A stretch of DNA of 64,000 nucleotides from an uncultured Bacillota bacterium (lineage in GTDB: Bacteria; Bacillota; Clostridia; Peptostreptococcales; Anaerovoracaceae). The notes below the pieces were generated by a model, which ran no database searches, had not been told where the DNA came from, and was given only the letters and a program-made list of their open reading frames with translations. How positions within the stretch are numbered: position 1 is the stretch's first letter; the number at the start of each line of letters is the position of its first letter. The translations under genes and the position numbers were made by a program. The DNA lies in NCBI GenBank assembly GCA_949284065.1, contig CASDUO010000009.1, positions 1 through 64,000 on the forward strand. Reading direction: 5' to 3'. Below are positions 27,606 to 36,629 of the stretch, one piece after another.

Positions 27606-28239
27606 AGAAATAGGCCGTGTAGAAACCATAAGGCGGGGAGCCCGTTCCGCAATACTTACCGTAAAGGCAAACAAAGTGCTGGAAGGCACTCATGTAGGTG
27701 ACAGTATAGCAGTCAATGGGGTGTGCCTCACAGTCACCTCCCTCAAAGACGACTGCTTCACCGCTGATGTGATGCATGAAACGCTGGACCGGTCCTCTCT
27801 TTCCACCGCAGTGCGGAACTCCCCGGTCAATCTTGAACGTGCTATGGCTGCAGACGGCCGTTTCGGCGGTCATATAGTTTCCGGCCACGTAGACGGCACG
27901 GGACTCATCGCCGGTATAGAGCGCGATGACACGGCCATCAGGTTCACTGTAAAAGCAGCTCCGAAAATAATGAAATACCTGGTGGAAAAAGGCTCTGTGG
28001 CCATAGACGGCATAAGCCTTACAGTCGCAGAGGTCCGGGAGGAAGACTTCTCCATATCGGCCATACCCCACACTGTCGACCAAACCATACTCAAATACCG
28101 CGATCGGGGAGACAAAGTCAACCTTGAGGTCGACATCATAGGCAAATATGTGGAAAGGCTTTTATCCTTTGACCATGACAGCTCCGGCAAAAAAGATAAC
28201 GATATAACCAGAGAATTCTTGACCCGCTGCGGGTTTTAG
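27583..28239 (+). CDS. ribE: Riboflavin synthase alpha chain
   Basis: 218 residues with two tandem lumazine-binding repeats: MFTGIVEEIG...SIAVNGVCLTV and, in the second half, HIVSGHVDGTG...VAIDGISLTV. Dismutates two 6,7-dimethyl-8-ribityllumazine molecules to riboflavin. Start ATG 27583 (or 27586) preceded by GAGGTG inside ribD. Confidence 0.95.
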   Translation: MMFTGIVEEIGRVETIRRGARSAILTVKANKVLEGTHVGDSIAVNGVCLTVTSLKDDCFTADVMHETLDRSSLSTAVRNSPVNLERAMAADGRFGGHIVSGHVDGTGLIAGIERDDTAIRFTVKAAPKIMKYLVEKGSVAIDGISLTVAEVREEDFSISAIPHTVDQTILKYRDRGDKVNLEVDIIGKYVERLLSFDHDSSGKKDNDITREFLTRCGF

Positions 28240-28251
28240 GAGGTGACCGAA

Positions 28252-29451
28252 ATGATAAGATTCAATACTATCGAAGAAGCTCTCGAAGATCTGAGACAGG
28301 GAAAGATCATACTTGTGACTGATGACCCAGACCGGGAAAACGAAGGTGACTTCATATGCGCGGCCCAGTTTGCCACCACAGAGAATGTGAATTTCATGGC
28401 TACTCACGGAAAGGGGCTCATATGCATGCCCATGTCCCGTGAATACATCGAAAGACTCAAAATACCCCAAATGGTGAACCGAAATACAGACAACCACGAA
28501 ACGGCCTTTACCGTTTCCATAGACCATATAAATACCACCACGGGCATATCCGCTGCCGAGCGATCTGTCACCGCTCAAGCCTGCGTAGATGAAAACGCGA
28601 AACCTGAAGACTTCAGAAGGCCGGGCCATATGTTCCCTCTTCTGGCAAAAGAAAAGGGTGTCCTGGAGCGTAACGGTCATACCGAGGCCACAGTGGATCT
28701 GTGTCGTCTTGCCGGACTCAAGGAATGCGGTCTGTGCTGCGAGGTCATGGGCGACGACGGGACCATGATGAGGACTCCCGAACTTTCCCGGCTTGCAGAG
28801 TTCTGGGGGATAAAATTCATAACCATAAAAGATCTTCAAAACTATCGAAAATGTCGTGAAAAGCTGGTAGACCGCGTAGTATCAGTCAGCATGCCTACGA
28901 AACACGGCAGTTTCATAGCCCACGGCTTCGTAAACCGCCTCAATGGCGAACATCACATAGCTTTGGTAAAGGGCGATATAGGTGACGGTAAAAATGTGCT
29001 CTGCCGCGTACATTCCGAATGTCTCACAGGAGATACCTTCGGCTCTCTCCGCTGTGACTGCGGCCAGCAGCTGGCCTCCGCCATGGAGCAGATAGAAAAA
29101 GAAGGACGAGGGGTCCTGCTCTATATGCGACAGGAAGGACGAGGCATAGGGCTCATAAACAAACTGAGGGCATATGAGCTCCAGGAGCAGGGCATGGATA
29201 CACTGGACGCCAATCTGGCCCTGGGATTCCGGGGTGATGAACGTGAATACTATATAGGTGCCCAGATACTCAGAGAACTGGGAGTAAAGGACATACGTCT
29301 CCTCACCAACAACCCGGACAAAGTATATCAGCTTTCCGAATTCGGTCTGGAAATAAGCGAGCGTGTCCCCATACAGATGGAAGCCACGGCTCACGATCTT
29401 TCCTATCTGAAGGCCAAACAGGAACGCATGGGGCACTTTCTGGAGTATTGA
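28252..29451 (+). CDS. ribBA: Bifunctional DHBP synthase / GTP cyclohydrolase II
   Basis: 399 residues from ATG 28252; the AGGAGGTGA at 28238-28246 decides against the overlapping GTG at 28243. N-terminal Rib[46 protein letters not shown]-terminal RibA: zinc-binding [20 protein letters not shown] and [11 protein letters not shown]. Supplies both entry precursors of riboflavin synthesis. Third gene of the operon, about 60 nt before ribH. Confidence 0.95.
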   Translation: MIRFNTIEEALEDLRQGKIILVTDDPDRENEGDFICAAQFATTENVNFMATHGKGLICMPMSREYIERLKIPQMVNRNTDNHETAFTVSIDHINTTTGISAAERSVTAQACVDENAKPEDFRRPGHMFPLLAKEKGVLERNGHTEATVDLCRLAGLKECGLCCEVMGDDGTMMRTPELSRLAEFWGIKFITIKDLQNYRKCREKLVDRVVSVSMPTKHGSFIAHGFVNRLNGEHHIALVKGDIGDGKNVLCRVHSECLTGDTFGSLRCDCGQQLASAMEQIEKEGRGVLLYMRQEGRGIGLINKLRAYELQEQGMDTLDANLALGFRGDEREYYIGAQILRELGVKDIRLLTNNPDKVYQLSEFGLEISERVPIQMEATAHDLSYLKAKQERMGHFLEY

Positions 29452-29510
29452 TATAGATCTTGCCTGACCTTACAAAACATATAACAAAATTATTGAGAAA
29501 GGAAACAGTC

Positions 29511-29978
29511 ATGAAAACTTTTGAAGGAAAATTAGTATCTGAAAAGATCAGGGTCGGTATCGTCGCTGCACGTTTTGACGAATTCATAACATCGAAGCTG
29601 TTGAGCGGAGCCCTTGACGGCCTGGTACGCCATGATGTAAGAGAAGACGATATCCATGTAGCTTGGGTCCCGGGGGCCTTTGAGATCCCCCTGATAGCAT
29701 CCAAGATGGCCAACAGCGGCAAATACGATGCGATAATATGTCTCGGCTCTGTTATCCGGGGAGCAACGAGCCATTATGACTACGTCTGCAACGAAGTATC
29801 AAAAGGCATCGCCGCTGTATCTTTAGAAAGCGGTATACCTGTGATGTTCGGGGTCCTCACTACAGAAAACATAGAACAGGCCATAGAAAGAGCCGGCACC
29901 AAGTCCGGCAATAAAGGCTATGACTGCGCCCTCGCTGCCATAGAAATGGTCAATCTGATCAGAGAGGTGGAGGCTTGA
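29511..29978 (+). CDS. ribH: 6,7-dimethyl-8-ribityllumazine synthase
   Basis: 155 residues, normal length. [13 protein letters not shown] at the substrate-binding N-terminus, [23 protein letters not shown] with the catalytic histidine, and [22 protein letters not shown]-type C-terminal segment. ATG 29511 has GAAAGGA at 29497-29503; the longer frame from 29460 lacks a ribosome site. Last gene of the FMN-controlled operon. Confidence 0.95.
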   Translation: MKTFEGKLVSEKIRVGIVAARFDEFITSKLLSGALDGLVRHDVREDDIHVAWVPGAFEIPLIASKMANSGKYDAIICLGSVIRGATSHYDYVCNEVSKGIAAVSLESGIPVMFGVLTTENIEQAIERAGTKSGNKGYDCALAAIEMVNLIREVEA

Positions 29979-29998
29979 TGATATCTGCTTGAAAACTT

Positions 29999-30048
29999 AT
30001 GACCGGCTGCTGTGATGATCTGGGTAACGTGACCCGGCATCCGGTCAT
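29999..30048. terminator. Long hairpin after ribH, possible bidirectional terminator
   Basis: ATGACCGG pairs with CCGGTCAT across 34 nt that contain an inner GGGT/ACCC helix. No clear T-run follows, so termination is uncertain. It lies between convergent ribH and the Usp-like gene. Confidence 0.35.
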
Positions 30049-30072
30049 ATGATATACACCTGTGAGCGGTAT

Positions 30073-30456
30073 TTACGGAACTACTATCAGTTCTATGTCT
30101 TTGCTTCTCAGTTTGTCTTTTACCACATCCACCATATTGGCGCTGTTTTTATAATTTTTGGTTTCCCCTATCACTACGGTGGTGACTTCGTTCTTTTCGG
30201 CAGTATCGATCAGAGTCTGCACCACGTTGTTGGACCTTACTACAGTAAGGTTGGCATCATGCTCGAGAGCTTTTTGGTATAAATATTCAAGAGCATCGCC
30301 TTCACTGCTTTTTCCAAGAAATTTAAAATCGTAATGCGCTATATGAACTATCAATAGTTCCCCATTTTCTTCCGAATCTTCCAGCAGTCCGCTTCCGTAT
30401 TTTATAAGCCTGTCACAATTCTTCTGTTGTGTGACACAAACCATGACTTTCTTCAT
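30073..30456 (-). CDS. Universal-stress-protein-like (UspA fold) protein
   Basis: About 127 residues from ATG 30456, preceded by GGGAG; an upstream ATG 24 nt earlier is less likely. The beta-alpha pattern KKVMVCVTQQKNCDRLIKYGS resembles the Usp domain of KdpD-type proteins, with VVIGET near the position of the usual G-2x-G nucleotide loop but without a full GxxG(S/T) motif, so ATP binding is doubtful. Downstream of a hypothetical membrane protein with 39 nt between stop and start. Function unknown. Confidence 0.65.
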   Translation of the reverse strand: MKKVMVCVTQQKNCDRLIKYGSGLLEDSEENGELLIVHIAHYDFKFLGKSSEGDALEYLYQKALEHDANLTVVRSNNVVQTLIDTAEKNEVTTVVIGETKNYKNSANMVDVVKDKLRSKDIELIVVP

Positions 30457-30495
30457 TTCACTTTTCTCCCCGTTGATCATGTACTGTCTCTTTGA

Positions 30496-30933
30496 TCAAA
30501 GTATGTTGCGTCTCCTCGGTCTCACCCTCCGGATCTCCATTCCGGGATTGGCCTTCATGGCCATTTCCACCACCTTCTCCCCTTCCTGCGCATCGAACTT
30601 CAGCTTGATTATGCTGTTCGGCCTAACAAAATGTATCTTCATATCCCTCAACTGGGGAAGCTCCGCCGACAGTCCGACCATGTCTTTATACAAATATGAA
30701 TAGGAATGTTTATGGAAAAAAACTTTTGTATAAGTGTGCAGCCCGTTTTTATCGGCTACCACATCTGTGTTGTAAAATGCCACTATCACCAGCAAAACAC
30801 CGAAACAACCGTATATGATGTTGCCCTGTGTGATGCTCATATACAATATGGCTGCCCCCACAAGGGCCGTTATGACCTTTACATACGACCGATCAGCCCA
30901 TTTTTTCAAGGCTTTATAATATACCTCTGCCAT
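30496..30933 (-). CDS. Hypothetical membrane protein with two N-terminal helices
   Basis: 145 residues. Two adjacent hydrophobic segments at about 18-36 and 40-54 are followed by a soluble basic domain of about 85 residues ending in RRVRPRRRNIL. The layout resembles small PH-like-domain membrane proteins, but no family is recognised. The basic tail could contact membrane or nucleic acid. Likely co-transcribed with the Usp-like gene. Confidence 0.6.
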   Translation of the reverse strand: MAEVYYKALKKWADRSYVKVITALVGAAILYMSITQGNIIYGCFGVLLVIVAFYNTDVVADKNGLHTYTKVFFHKHSYSYLYKDMVGLSAELPQLRDMKIHFVRPNSIIKLKFDAQEGEKVVEMAMKANPGMEIRRVRPRRRNIL

Positions 30934-31085
30934 TTTCTGTTCTTCTCCCGGTCAATGACCATTTCAGTTTATTCTTGTCCCGATGCAGTTCTCCCGCAGA
31001 CTGTACCTTGAAATGAGTCTTTCTGCACCGCACATACTCACGTTACCCTATATTTTACCTTTATTTCGGTAAAAAATAAAGCTAT

Positions 31086-31125
31086 TTAAAAAAGGCGGCA
31101 GACCGCCCGGCGATCCGCCACCTTT
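31086..31125 (-). terminator. Terminator of the second NhaC gene
   Basis: On the minus strand AAAGGTGGCGG pairs with CTGCCGCCTTT (two wobble pairs) around an inner GCC/GGT helix, followed by TTTAAATA; begins 36 nt after the stop codon. Confidence 0.8.
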
Positions 31126-31161
31126 ATCATATCTGATTGTCGTCATGATACATACATGTTT

Positions 31162-32658
31162 TTATGCCATGGCAAAGCCAAGTACCAGATAAGCCAATGC
31201 AGCTACTATAGCGGCTATTATACCGTACGGCAGCTGTGACATTGCGTGGTCATAGTTGTTACATCCGCATGCTGCAGATGTGAGCAGTGTCGCATCTGAG
31301 TAGAAGCAGATATGGCTTCCGAATACTCCTGCGGAAATCATAGCTCCTATTGCCAGTGAGGGATCGCATCCCACCTGGATGGCGACGGGATAGACTATGG
31401 GCGTTGCGATTATATACATGCCCCAGTTGCTTCCGGAAATGAATTCGGTGATAGCCAGTGCCACGAATATCATTATAGGCAACGAGGCCGGCGTAGCTAT
31501 GTTTGCAACAGCCTCTATGACATACGCGGTGAAGTGGATGCCTTCCAAAACTATGCCGAAGTTGTACATGAGGAACATGAACAGTATGGGCAGAAGCATG
31601 TTTTTGAGCCCTTCTATCAGTTCATCGAAGAATTCTTCGGCAGACATTACTTTCTGAGGCAGATAAGTTACGAACTGGTATGCCACAGCAGCTATGACGC
31701 CGTACATGAGTTCGATGTCATATATCATCGTGACTATGATCATCACTGCTATGGGGCCTATGAAATTGATCATCCTGGGCTCTTTTCTCAGTTCTATCTC
31801 GTTTTTGCCGCCCCTTATATCGATCTTCTCGGACCCGGGAGGCCACAGTTCACCGCCTGCAGCCACACGGTCCTCTGCCTTCTTCATCCTGCCTATAGGC
31901 TTTATCACTCCTATACACACAAGAGGTACGAGTATCATTGCCGCCCATGCATAGATGTTATAGGGTATGGTCGTCGTAAAGAATGCCAGTCCTTCTCCCT
32001 GCGCCACGAATTCATTGCTTTCGAGGTTCGACGCAAGGAACGCAGCCCAGGTGGTGACCGGTACCAGCACGCACATAGGAGCAGCGGTGGAATCCACCAC
32101 GTAGGACAGCATCTCTCTGGAAACTCTGTATTTATCAGTAAGAGGTCTCATGCAGGAGCCGATGGTCAGGGAGTTCATATAATCATCTATAAAAATCAAT
32201 ATTCCTAAAATATAACTCCATATCAAAGCCGACTTTCTGCCTTTTGCCCTCTTGGCGGCCCAATTACCGAAAGCTCTGGCTCCGCCTGCCTTGTCCATGA
32301 TACATACTACGCTCCCCATAGTGCCGCAGACTATGAGCAACCATACAGAGTCTTCATCCATCATGACTTCCAGCATACCGTCACCAAAAGCGAGGAGTGC
32401 CCCTTTTCCGACATACATGCCATATCCAAAGAGACATGTTATGATGATGGCTTCTCCCATCCTCTTTGTGGCAAATACATATGCCAACAAGAAAGCAGCC
32501 GGTAACAGCGTTATGGGTCCCCAATCGGCCGGATCTGCCGGCAACACATAATGGAGCCCCATGCCTACAGCTACAGAGACCACAGCCGCTATTACTGCTC
32601 TTGTGGGATTTCCGATATCATCGACCAGCTTTTTGCTGTTATCAATATTATCACTCAT
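31162..32658 (-). CDS. NhaC-family antiporter, second paralogue
   Basis: 498 residues with about 12 membrane segments and the same hallmarks as the protein at 1250-2599: FIDDYMNSLTIGSCMR and FGSHICFYSDATLL. It is about 50 residues longer, with an N-terminal helical extension and a larger cytoplasmic loop (REELRK-type, about 275-305). It has its own sigma-A promoter rather than sigma-54 control, so the two paralogues are expressed under different conditions. Substrate not determinable. Confidence 0.85.
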   Translation of the reverse strand: MSDNIDNSKKLVDDIGNPTRAVIAAVVSVAVGMGLHYVLPADPADWGPITLLPAAFLLAYVFATKRMGEAIIITCLFGYGMYVGKGALLAFGDGMLEVMMDEDSVWLLIVCGTMGSVVCIMDKAGGARAFGNWAAKRAKGRKSALIWSYILGILIFIDDYMNSLTIGSCMRPLTDKYRVSREMLSYVVDSTAAPMCVLVPVTTWAAFLASNLESNEFVAQGEGLAFFTTTIPYNIYAWAAMILVPLVCIGVIKPIGRMKKAEDRVAAGGELWPPGSEKIDIRGGKNEIELRKEPRMINFIGPIAVMIIVTMIYDIELMYGVIAAVAYQFVTYLPQKVMSAEEFFDELIEGLKNMLLPILFMFLMYNFGIVLEGIHFTAYVIEAVANIATPASLPIMIFVALAITEFISGSNWGMYIIATPIVYPVAIQVGCDPSLAIGAMISAGVFGSHICFYSDATLLTSAACGCNNYDHAMSQLPYGIIAAIVAALAYLVLGFAMA

Positions 32659-32724
32659 AAACCTCTCCTTTCCATTAACGTGTAGATTTGCAATAACTTA
32701 CTGAACGACAATCAATACTTTATG

Positions 32725-32753
32725 ATGATAATGTGAGAAAGAGCAAATGTCAA
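32725..32753 (-). promoter_or_regulatory. Sigma-A promoter of the second NhaC gene
   Basis: Minus strand TTGACA, 17 bp, TATCAT. Predicted start near 32718 gives a 60-nt leader to the ATG at 32658. Confidence 0.75.
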
Positions 32754-32848
32754 TAATTTGTCAGAAAATTGTTAAATTTTTCATATTTTCGTTATATTCC
32801 CCAAAAAAACGCTGACGAGGCCCTGTTACACGGCGTTTTTCCCGCGAC

Positions 32849-32877
32849 TTGCGCAAACATACGTTTGCCTATATAAT
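32849..32877 (+). promoter_or_regulatory. dinB: SOS promoter of dinB with LexA operator between -35 and -10
   Basis: TTGCGC, 17 bp, TATAAT. The palindrome CAAACATACGTTTG at 32854-32867 fills the spacer and fits the Gram-positive LexA consensus CGAAC-N4-GTTYG with one change per half-site. The ATG begins six bases after the -10 box, with no Shine-Dalgarno, so the transcript is predicted to be leaderless. Confidence 0.8.
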
Positions 32878-32883
32878 CTCCAT

Positions 32884-34098
32884 ATGGACAGGACTATTCT
32901 TCACTGTGATATGAATAACTTCTACGCCTCCGTAGAACTGCTGGAACACCCGGAGCTGCTGGATGTTCCCGTCGTCATCTGCGGAAATCCGGAAAACCGC
33001 CACGGCATAGTGCTTGCCAAGAACCAGCCTGCGAAAAAAATGGGGATCGTCACTGCAGAGACTCTGTGGCAGGCCCGTAAAAAATGCCCCGGGCTGGTGA
33101 CCCTGCCGCCTCACATGGGAAAATACAAATGGTTCTCAAAGCAGATCAACGATATATACAGCAGGTATACCGACATGGTAGAGCCTTTCAGCATCGATGA
33201 GTCATGGCTGGATGTGACCCACAGTAAAGACCTTTTCGGAAGCGGTACGCAAATCGCCGACGAAATAAGGGAAACGGTAAAAGAAAGTCTCGGCCTCACT
33301 CTCTCCGTGGGAGTCTCCTTCAACAAGATCTTCGCGAAAATGGGCAGTGAATACAAGAAGCCCGACGCCACCGTCCTCATATCCAGAGAAAATTTCAAAG
33401 ATGTACTCTGGCCTTTGGACATATCAGAGATGTTTTTCGTAGGCGATGCTTCGACCAAAACACTCAGAGAACATAATATAAATACCATAGGGGATCTGGC
33501 AAAAAGCGATCGCTCATTTTTGATAGATCTTTTGGGTAGATCGGGGCAGATGTTGTACGACTACGCCAACGGCTTGGATGACTCTCCCGTGCTCAGATTT
33601 TCCGAGCGTGAAAAAATAAAATCCGTAGGTCATGGGATGACTTTTCGACGGAATCTCATCTCTTCAAACGACATAATGGTCGGAGTCACAGGTCTGTCAG
33701 AGAGAGTCGCCTTCCGTCTCCGCAAATATGAGCTCAAGGCTTCCGGCGTAAAGGTAGAGATAAAGGGCACAGATCTCAGATCCATATCGAGACAAAAGCA
33801 ACTTTCAAAATTTACAGATCTGAGTGAAGAGATAAAAACTGCAGCGCTGGAGCTCATAAAAAGCTCCTGGCCTGCCGGCAAACCCATACGGCTCCTTTCC
33901 GTCACCGCCATAAACCTTCACGACAGCTCCGACGAAGAAGAACAGCTGGACTTTCTCTCTGTAGATGACGGCAGCCGTTCAAAACTCCGGAATATAGAGC
34001 GTACCGTGGACCATATAAGGGCGAGATACGGAAGCGGCTCCATACAGACGGGCCGTCTCCTGAACAACGATCTGGGTATGGACATCGACGATGATTAG
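32884..34098 (+). CDS. dinB: DNA polymerase IV-type Y-family polymerase
   Basis: 404 residues. Palm motifs: LHCDMNNFYASVE with the metal-binding Asp, the YSRYTDMVEPFSIDESWLDVT segment with the catalytic SIDE, and SVGVSFNKIFAKMGSEYKKPD. The helix-hairpin-helix (EHNINTIGDLAKSD) and little-finger domain follow. Performs translesion synthesis. Control by a LexA operator in the promoter is strongly suggested. Lacks an obvious C-terminal beta-clamp QxxLF motif, although EEEQLDFLS near residue 350 is a candidate. Confidence 0.93.
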   Translation: MDRTILHCDMNNFYASVELLEHPELLDVPVVICGNPENRHGIVLAKNQPAKKMGIVTAETLWQARKKCPGLVTLPPHMGKYKWFSKQINDIYSRYTDMVEPFSIDESWLDVTHSKDLFGSGTQIADEIRETVKESLGLTLSVGVSFNKIFAKMGSEYKKPDATVLISRENFKDVLWPLDISEMFFVGDASTKTLREHNINTIGDLAKSDRSFLIDLLGRSGQMLYDYANGLDDSPVLRFSEREKIKSVGHGMTFRRNLISSNDIMVGVTGLSERVAFRLRKYELKASGVKVEIKGTDLRSISRQKQLSKFTDLSEEIKTAALELIKSSWPAGKPIRLLSVTAINLHDSSDEEEQLDFLSVDDGSRSKLRNIERTVDHIRARYGSGSIQTGRLLNNDLGMDIDDD

Positions 34099-34107
34099 TG
34101 CCACGCT

Positions 34108-34791
34108 CTATAGCCTGAGACTTTTCAGATGCGTCTTTTGCTCCGATGTGATACGTCTGCTTTCCACCGATTTTTGTATGGTTCTGTTGTGAGTCCACGG
34201 ATCGAGCTGCCGGTTTTCGATCACCGGCAATACGGAGTCATACTGTTTTGCAAGAGCTGTCGCGAAATACCATGCTCTCATCATATTGACATAGTACTCC
34301 CCGGACCTTATCCCTATAACGATCTCGGGGTATTCCGTGCTGAAGTCCTCATCCAGAAAATGTCTCATAAGCATCCCTATGCCGAACCTCACAGTATAAG
34401 TATGGTCTGAATCCACCCATTTCCTGATATTCCCAAGGAGTTCCCGCTTGTGCTTTTGGAAAACCCTCGGAGACATCTGGTCACACGTCGCCCAGTTATC
34501 CACGTAGGGCAAAAACTCGCATACCCTCCGTATGCATATCGCATATTCTTTTATTTCCGAAACTATAAATGCGTGGAGCTGGTTTTCATCGTAATAGCGA
34601 TGGGGAAGCTCATCGAGAAACAGCTCTGTATCCTCCCTTTTTATCAGCTCTTTTGCATACTTCCTAAGCTCCGGTGTCCTGACGCCCATAATATCAGCGG
34701 GATCAACTGTGGGTATCAGTTTAGAGTTGAAATCTCGGTACTGCTCATCTGCCATACTGTGCAATCTTGTTCTTATTTCTTCAGAGATCAT
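34108..34791 (-). CDS. DNA alkylation repair protein (AlkD-like HEAT-repeat glycosylase)
   Basis: 227 residues from ATG 34791 with GGAGGG upstream. Helical protein with MGVRTPELRKYAK, VDNWATCDQMSP and VRFGIGMLMRHFLD, the characteristic AlkD segments; the WATCD aspartate corresponds to the catalytic-cleft Asp. Excises alkylated purines. Convergent with dinB (stops 9 nt apart); not preceded by a LexA-like site. Probably the last host-type gene before the A+T-rich defence island. Confidence 0.88.
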   Translation of the reverse strand: MISEEIRTRLHSMADEQYRDFNSKLIPTVDPADIMGVRTPELRKYAKELIKREDTELFLDELPHRYYDENQLHAFIVSEIKEYAICIRRVCEFLPYVDNWATCDQMSPRVFQKHKRELLGNIRKWVDSDHTYTVRFGIGMLMRHFLDEDFSTEYPEIVIGIRSGEYYVNMMRAWYFATALAKQYDSVLPVIENRQLDPWTHNRTIQKSVESRRITSEQKTHLKSLRL

Positions 34792-34867
34792 GATCACCCT
34801 CCGGGTTTGAACACCCTTGCCCCCTTCAGGGGCCTTTCCATTTATCGATTCGACGATCTGAGTATGA

Positions 34868-36610
34868 CTATTTACGATCGGGCCTTCTTTTCACTTTCAA
34901 CAGCTTCATATAATCATCGAATTCAGAAGTGTCAGTCGGCTCGAACATGACCCATTTCCCATCGCCATAGGTTTTCGCTTCGTCATAGCGCCTGCAGACG
35001 GAATCAGAAAGCGCATTTCTTATATCTTCAAATTTTGTTCTTTCGTATTTGCCGAAAATAATCATAGATCCTACGCAATTTTCTCTTGCATACAGCGCAC
35101 ACAGCGTTTTGCCGCCTCTGCGGTACTTATATTCGTAAGTCCAGTTCTTACCGCCTGTGTTCCATAACTTTTCCATATCGTACTTTTCATCAACGGCCGC
35201 ACACAACTCCTGCCAAACATTGCTGGTAATCTTCATATCGAAAACCAAGCAACACTCATCCATATGTGAACGAGCGTAATCTGTCAAATCAAGACGACCT
35301 TCCTCATCATGATGAACATACAGAGGAGCGTTATAGACAAAATGGTTATCAACAAACAAATAATCACCATTGGCTGTTTTCTCTCGCAATTCCATGTTTA
35401 CAAAACGCTGAACCGCAGCATCCTGCGCACTAATGATAAATGTTTGATTAATCTTTATGGCACCTCTGCTAAAGCCATGCGGTTTTACATAGTGGCCATC
35501 AACATAATTAAACGTACCTATGGCTTCTTCAAATCCAAGTTCCACTAAACGGATTTTAGCTGCTTGCCTTGAAACACCAAAATCTCGTGCCAATGCTCTA
35601 ATTACCATTTCCATGACATCAACTGTATGCTTTGCATTGGTTTGCTTCATAAAATATGCTACATATTCTTTTGCCTTTATGGTGAAGGGGGCTTTGGGCA
35701 TTTGAATTCTCGGCGTAAGCTGATTGGCCTGTCTTTCCATATATCTTGCAGATTTCATGGGAATTCTAGAATCAACTTCTCCCAACACCTCACAGCTTAT
35801 ATGGGATGCCTCGGCATTGAAAAGTTGTTCTAATTTAAAGGCTTTTCTGTGTTTATACCAATGAACACACTCATGGATGATAGTATTGTTGATTGAACCA
35901 AGGTTACGGAGCAGATACATCTGCGGATCTACAACAATCGTCCCTCTTTTGATATGAGTAGGAACATTCTCATCTGCATTGACATCATACATCTCCGTAT
36001 CTGTATCATCGAAATAAATCTGTCCGAATACGGAAGCATCCTTACGGATGCGTTGGTTCATGACGGTAAGTTCCATTTTACTAGCGATTGCCATAGGGTC
36101 GACCCATACCGGTACCTGGTCTTTTGCCGAAGTACTAAGTGCCTCTGGAAAATTATCGCGCAAAAACTCGGTGGCCACGTCTTCTAACCTTTCATATGGA
36201 ATGATAGGAACAAGTGAATCGTCCATCGGTTCTTTTACTCGGCTTTTACCGTTATACTTCGACACACTTAAAATCTCAAAATCATTAAGATTACAGTCAA
36301 GGTCTCCACGGCAGTGTACCATGATCCATACAATGTTCTCATCATAGTTATCGTAGTGATAATCACCCTCTTGGACTTCAAACCATATAGACACGGCTAC
36401 ATCAAAGTGTATCTCCATACCCGGTTTATCATCAACCCATACGTGCTCTACATTAACCTCTGAAATTTCTGTTTCTCCAGCACGGCGAACTCTCTTAAGT
36501 TCAATACCAAGAGAGCCAAAGTTTTCATTCAGGTAGCTCTCGGCAGTTATCCAAAAATCGTTGTCAAATCTATATTTTACATATTCAGTAAATGAACGAT
36601 GCGCTACCAT
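34868..36610 (-). CDS. ImmA/IrrE-family metallopeptidase fused to a DUF3788 domain
   Basis: 580 residues. The central domain carries zinc-peptidase motif HECVH at 246-250 followed by a long helix, the ImmA/IrrE (DUF955) pattern; a helix-turn-helix-like stretch (ALARDFGVSRQAAKIRLVEL) follows near 345. The last about 120 residues match DUF3788 (WTYEYKYRRGGKTLCALY, then YDEAKTYGDGKWVMFEP). The N-terminal about 130 residues are unassigned. ImmA/IrrE proteins usually cleave or sequester DNA-binding repressors. It is the last gene of the restriction-modification operon, 19 nt after the LlaJI-type gene and with AGGAGG, so an island-linked regulatory or effector role is inferred. Confidence 0.85.
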   Translation of the reverse strand: MVAHRSFTEYVKYRFDNDFWITAESYLNENFGSLGIELKRVRRAGETEISEVNVEHVWVDDKPGMEIHFDVAVSIWFEVQEGDYHYDNYDENIVWIMVHCRGDLDCNLNDFEILSVSKYNGKSRVKEPMDDSLVPIIPYERLEDVATEFLRDNFPEALSTSAKDQVPVWVDPMAIASKMELTVMNQRIRKDASVFGQIYFDDTDTEMYDVNADENVPTHIKRGTIVVDPQMYLLRNLGSINNTIIHECVHWYKHRKAFKLEQLFNAEASHISCEVLGEVDSRIPMKSARYMERQANQLTPRIQMPKAPFTIKAKEYVAYFMKQTNAKHTVDVMEMVIRALARDFGVSRQAAKIRLVELGFEEAIGTFNYVDGHYVKPHGFSRGAIKINQTFIISAQDAAVQRFVNMELREKTANGDYLFVDNHFVYNAPLYVHHDEEGRLDLTDYARSHMDECCLVFDMKITSNVWQELCAAVDEKYDMEKLWNTGGKNWTYEYKYRRGGKTLCALYARENCVGSMIIFGKYERTKFEDIRNALSDSVCRRYDEAKTYGDGKWVMFEPTDTSEFDDYMKLLKVKRRPDRK

Positions 36611-36629
36611 AGATTTACCTCCTCGGATT

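Noticed and set aside
34800-34867. Left attachment site matching the right side of the island
   Set aside because: The only shared words (a CCCC..TTCAGGG-like stretch near 34820 and near 43955) are short and imperfect; no convincing direct repeat flanks the island.
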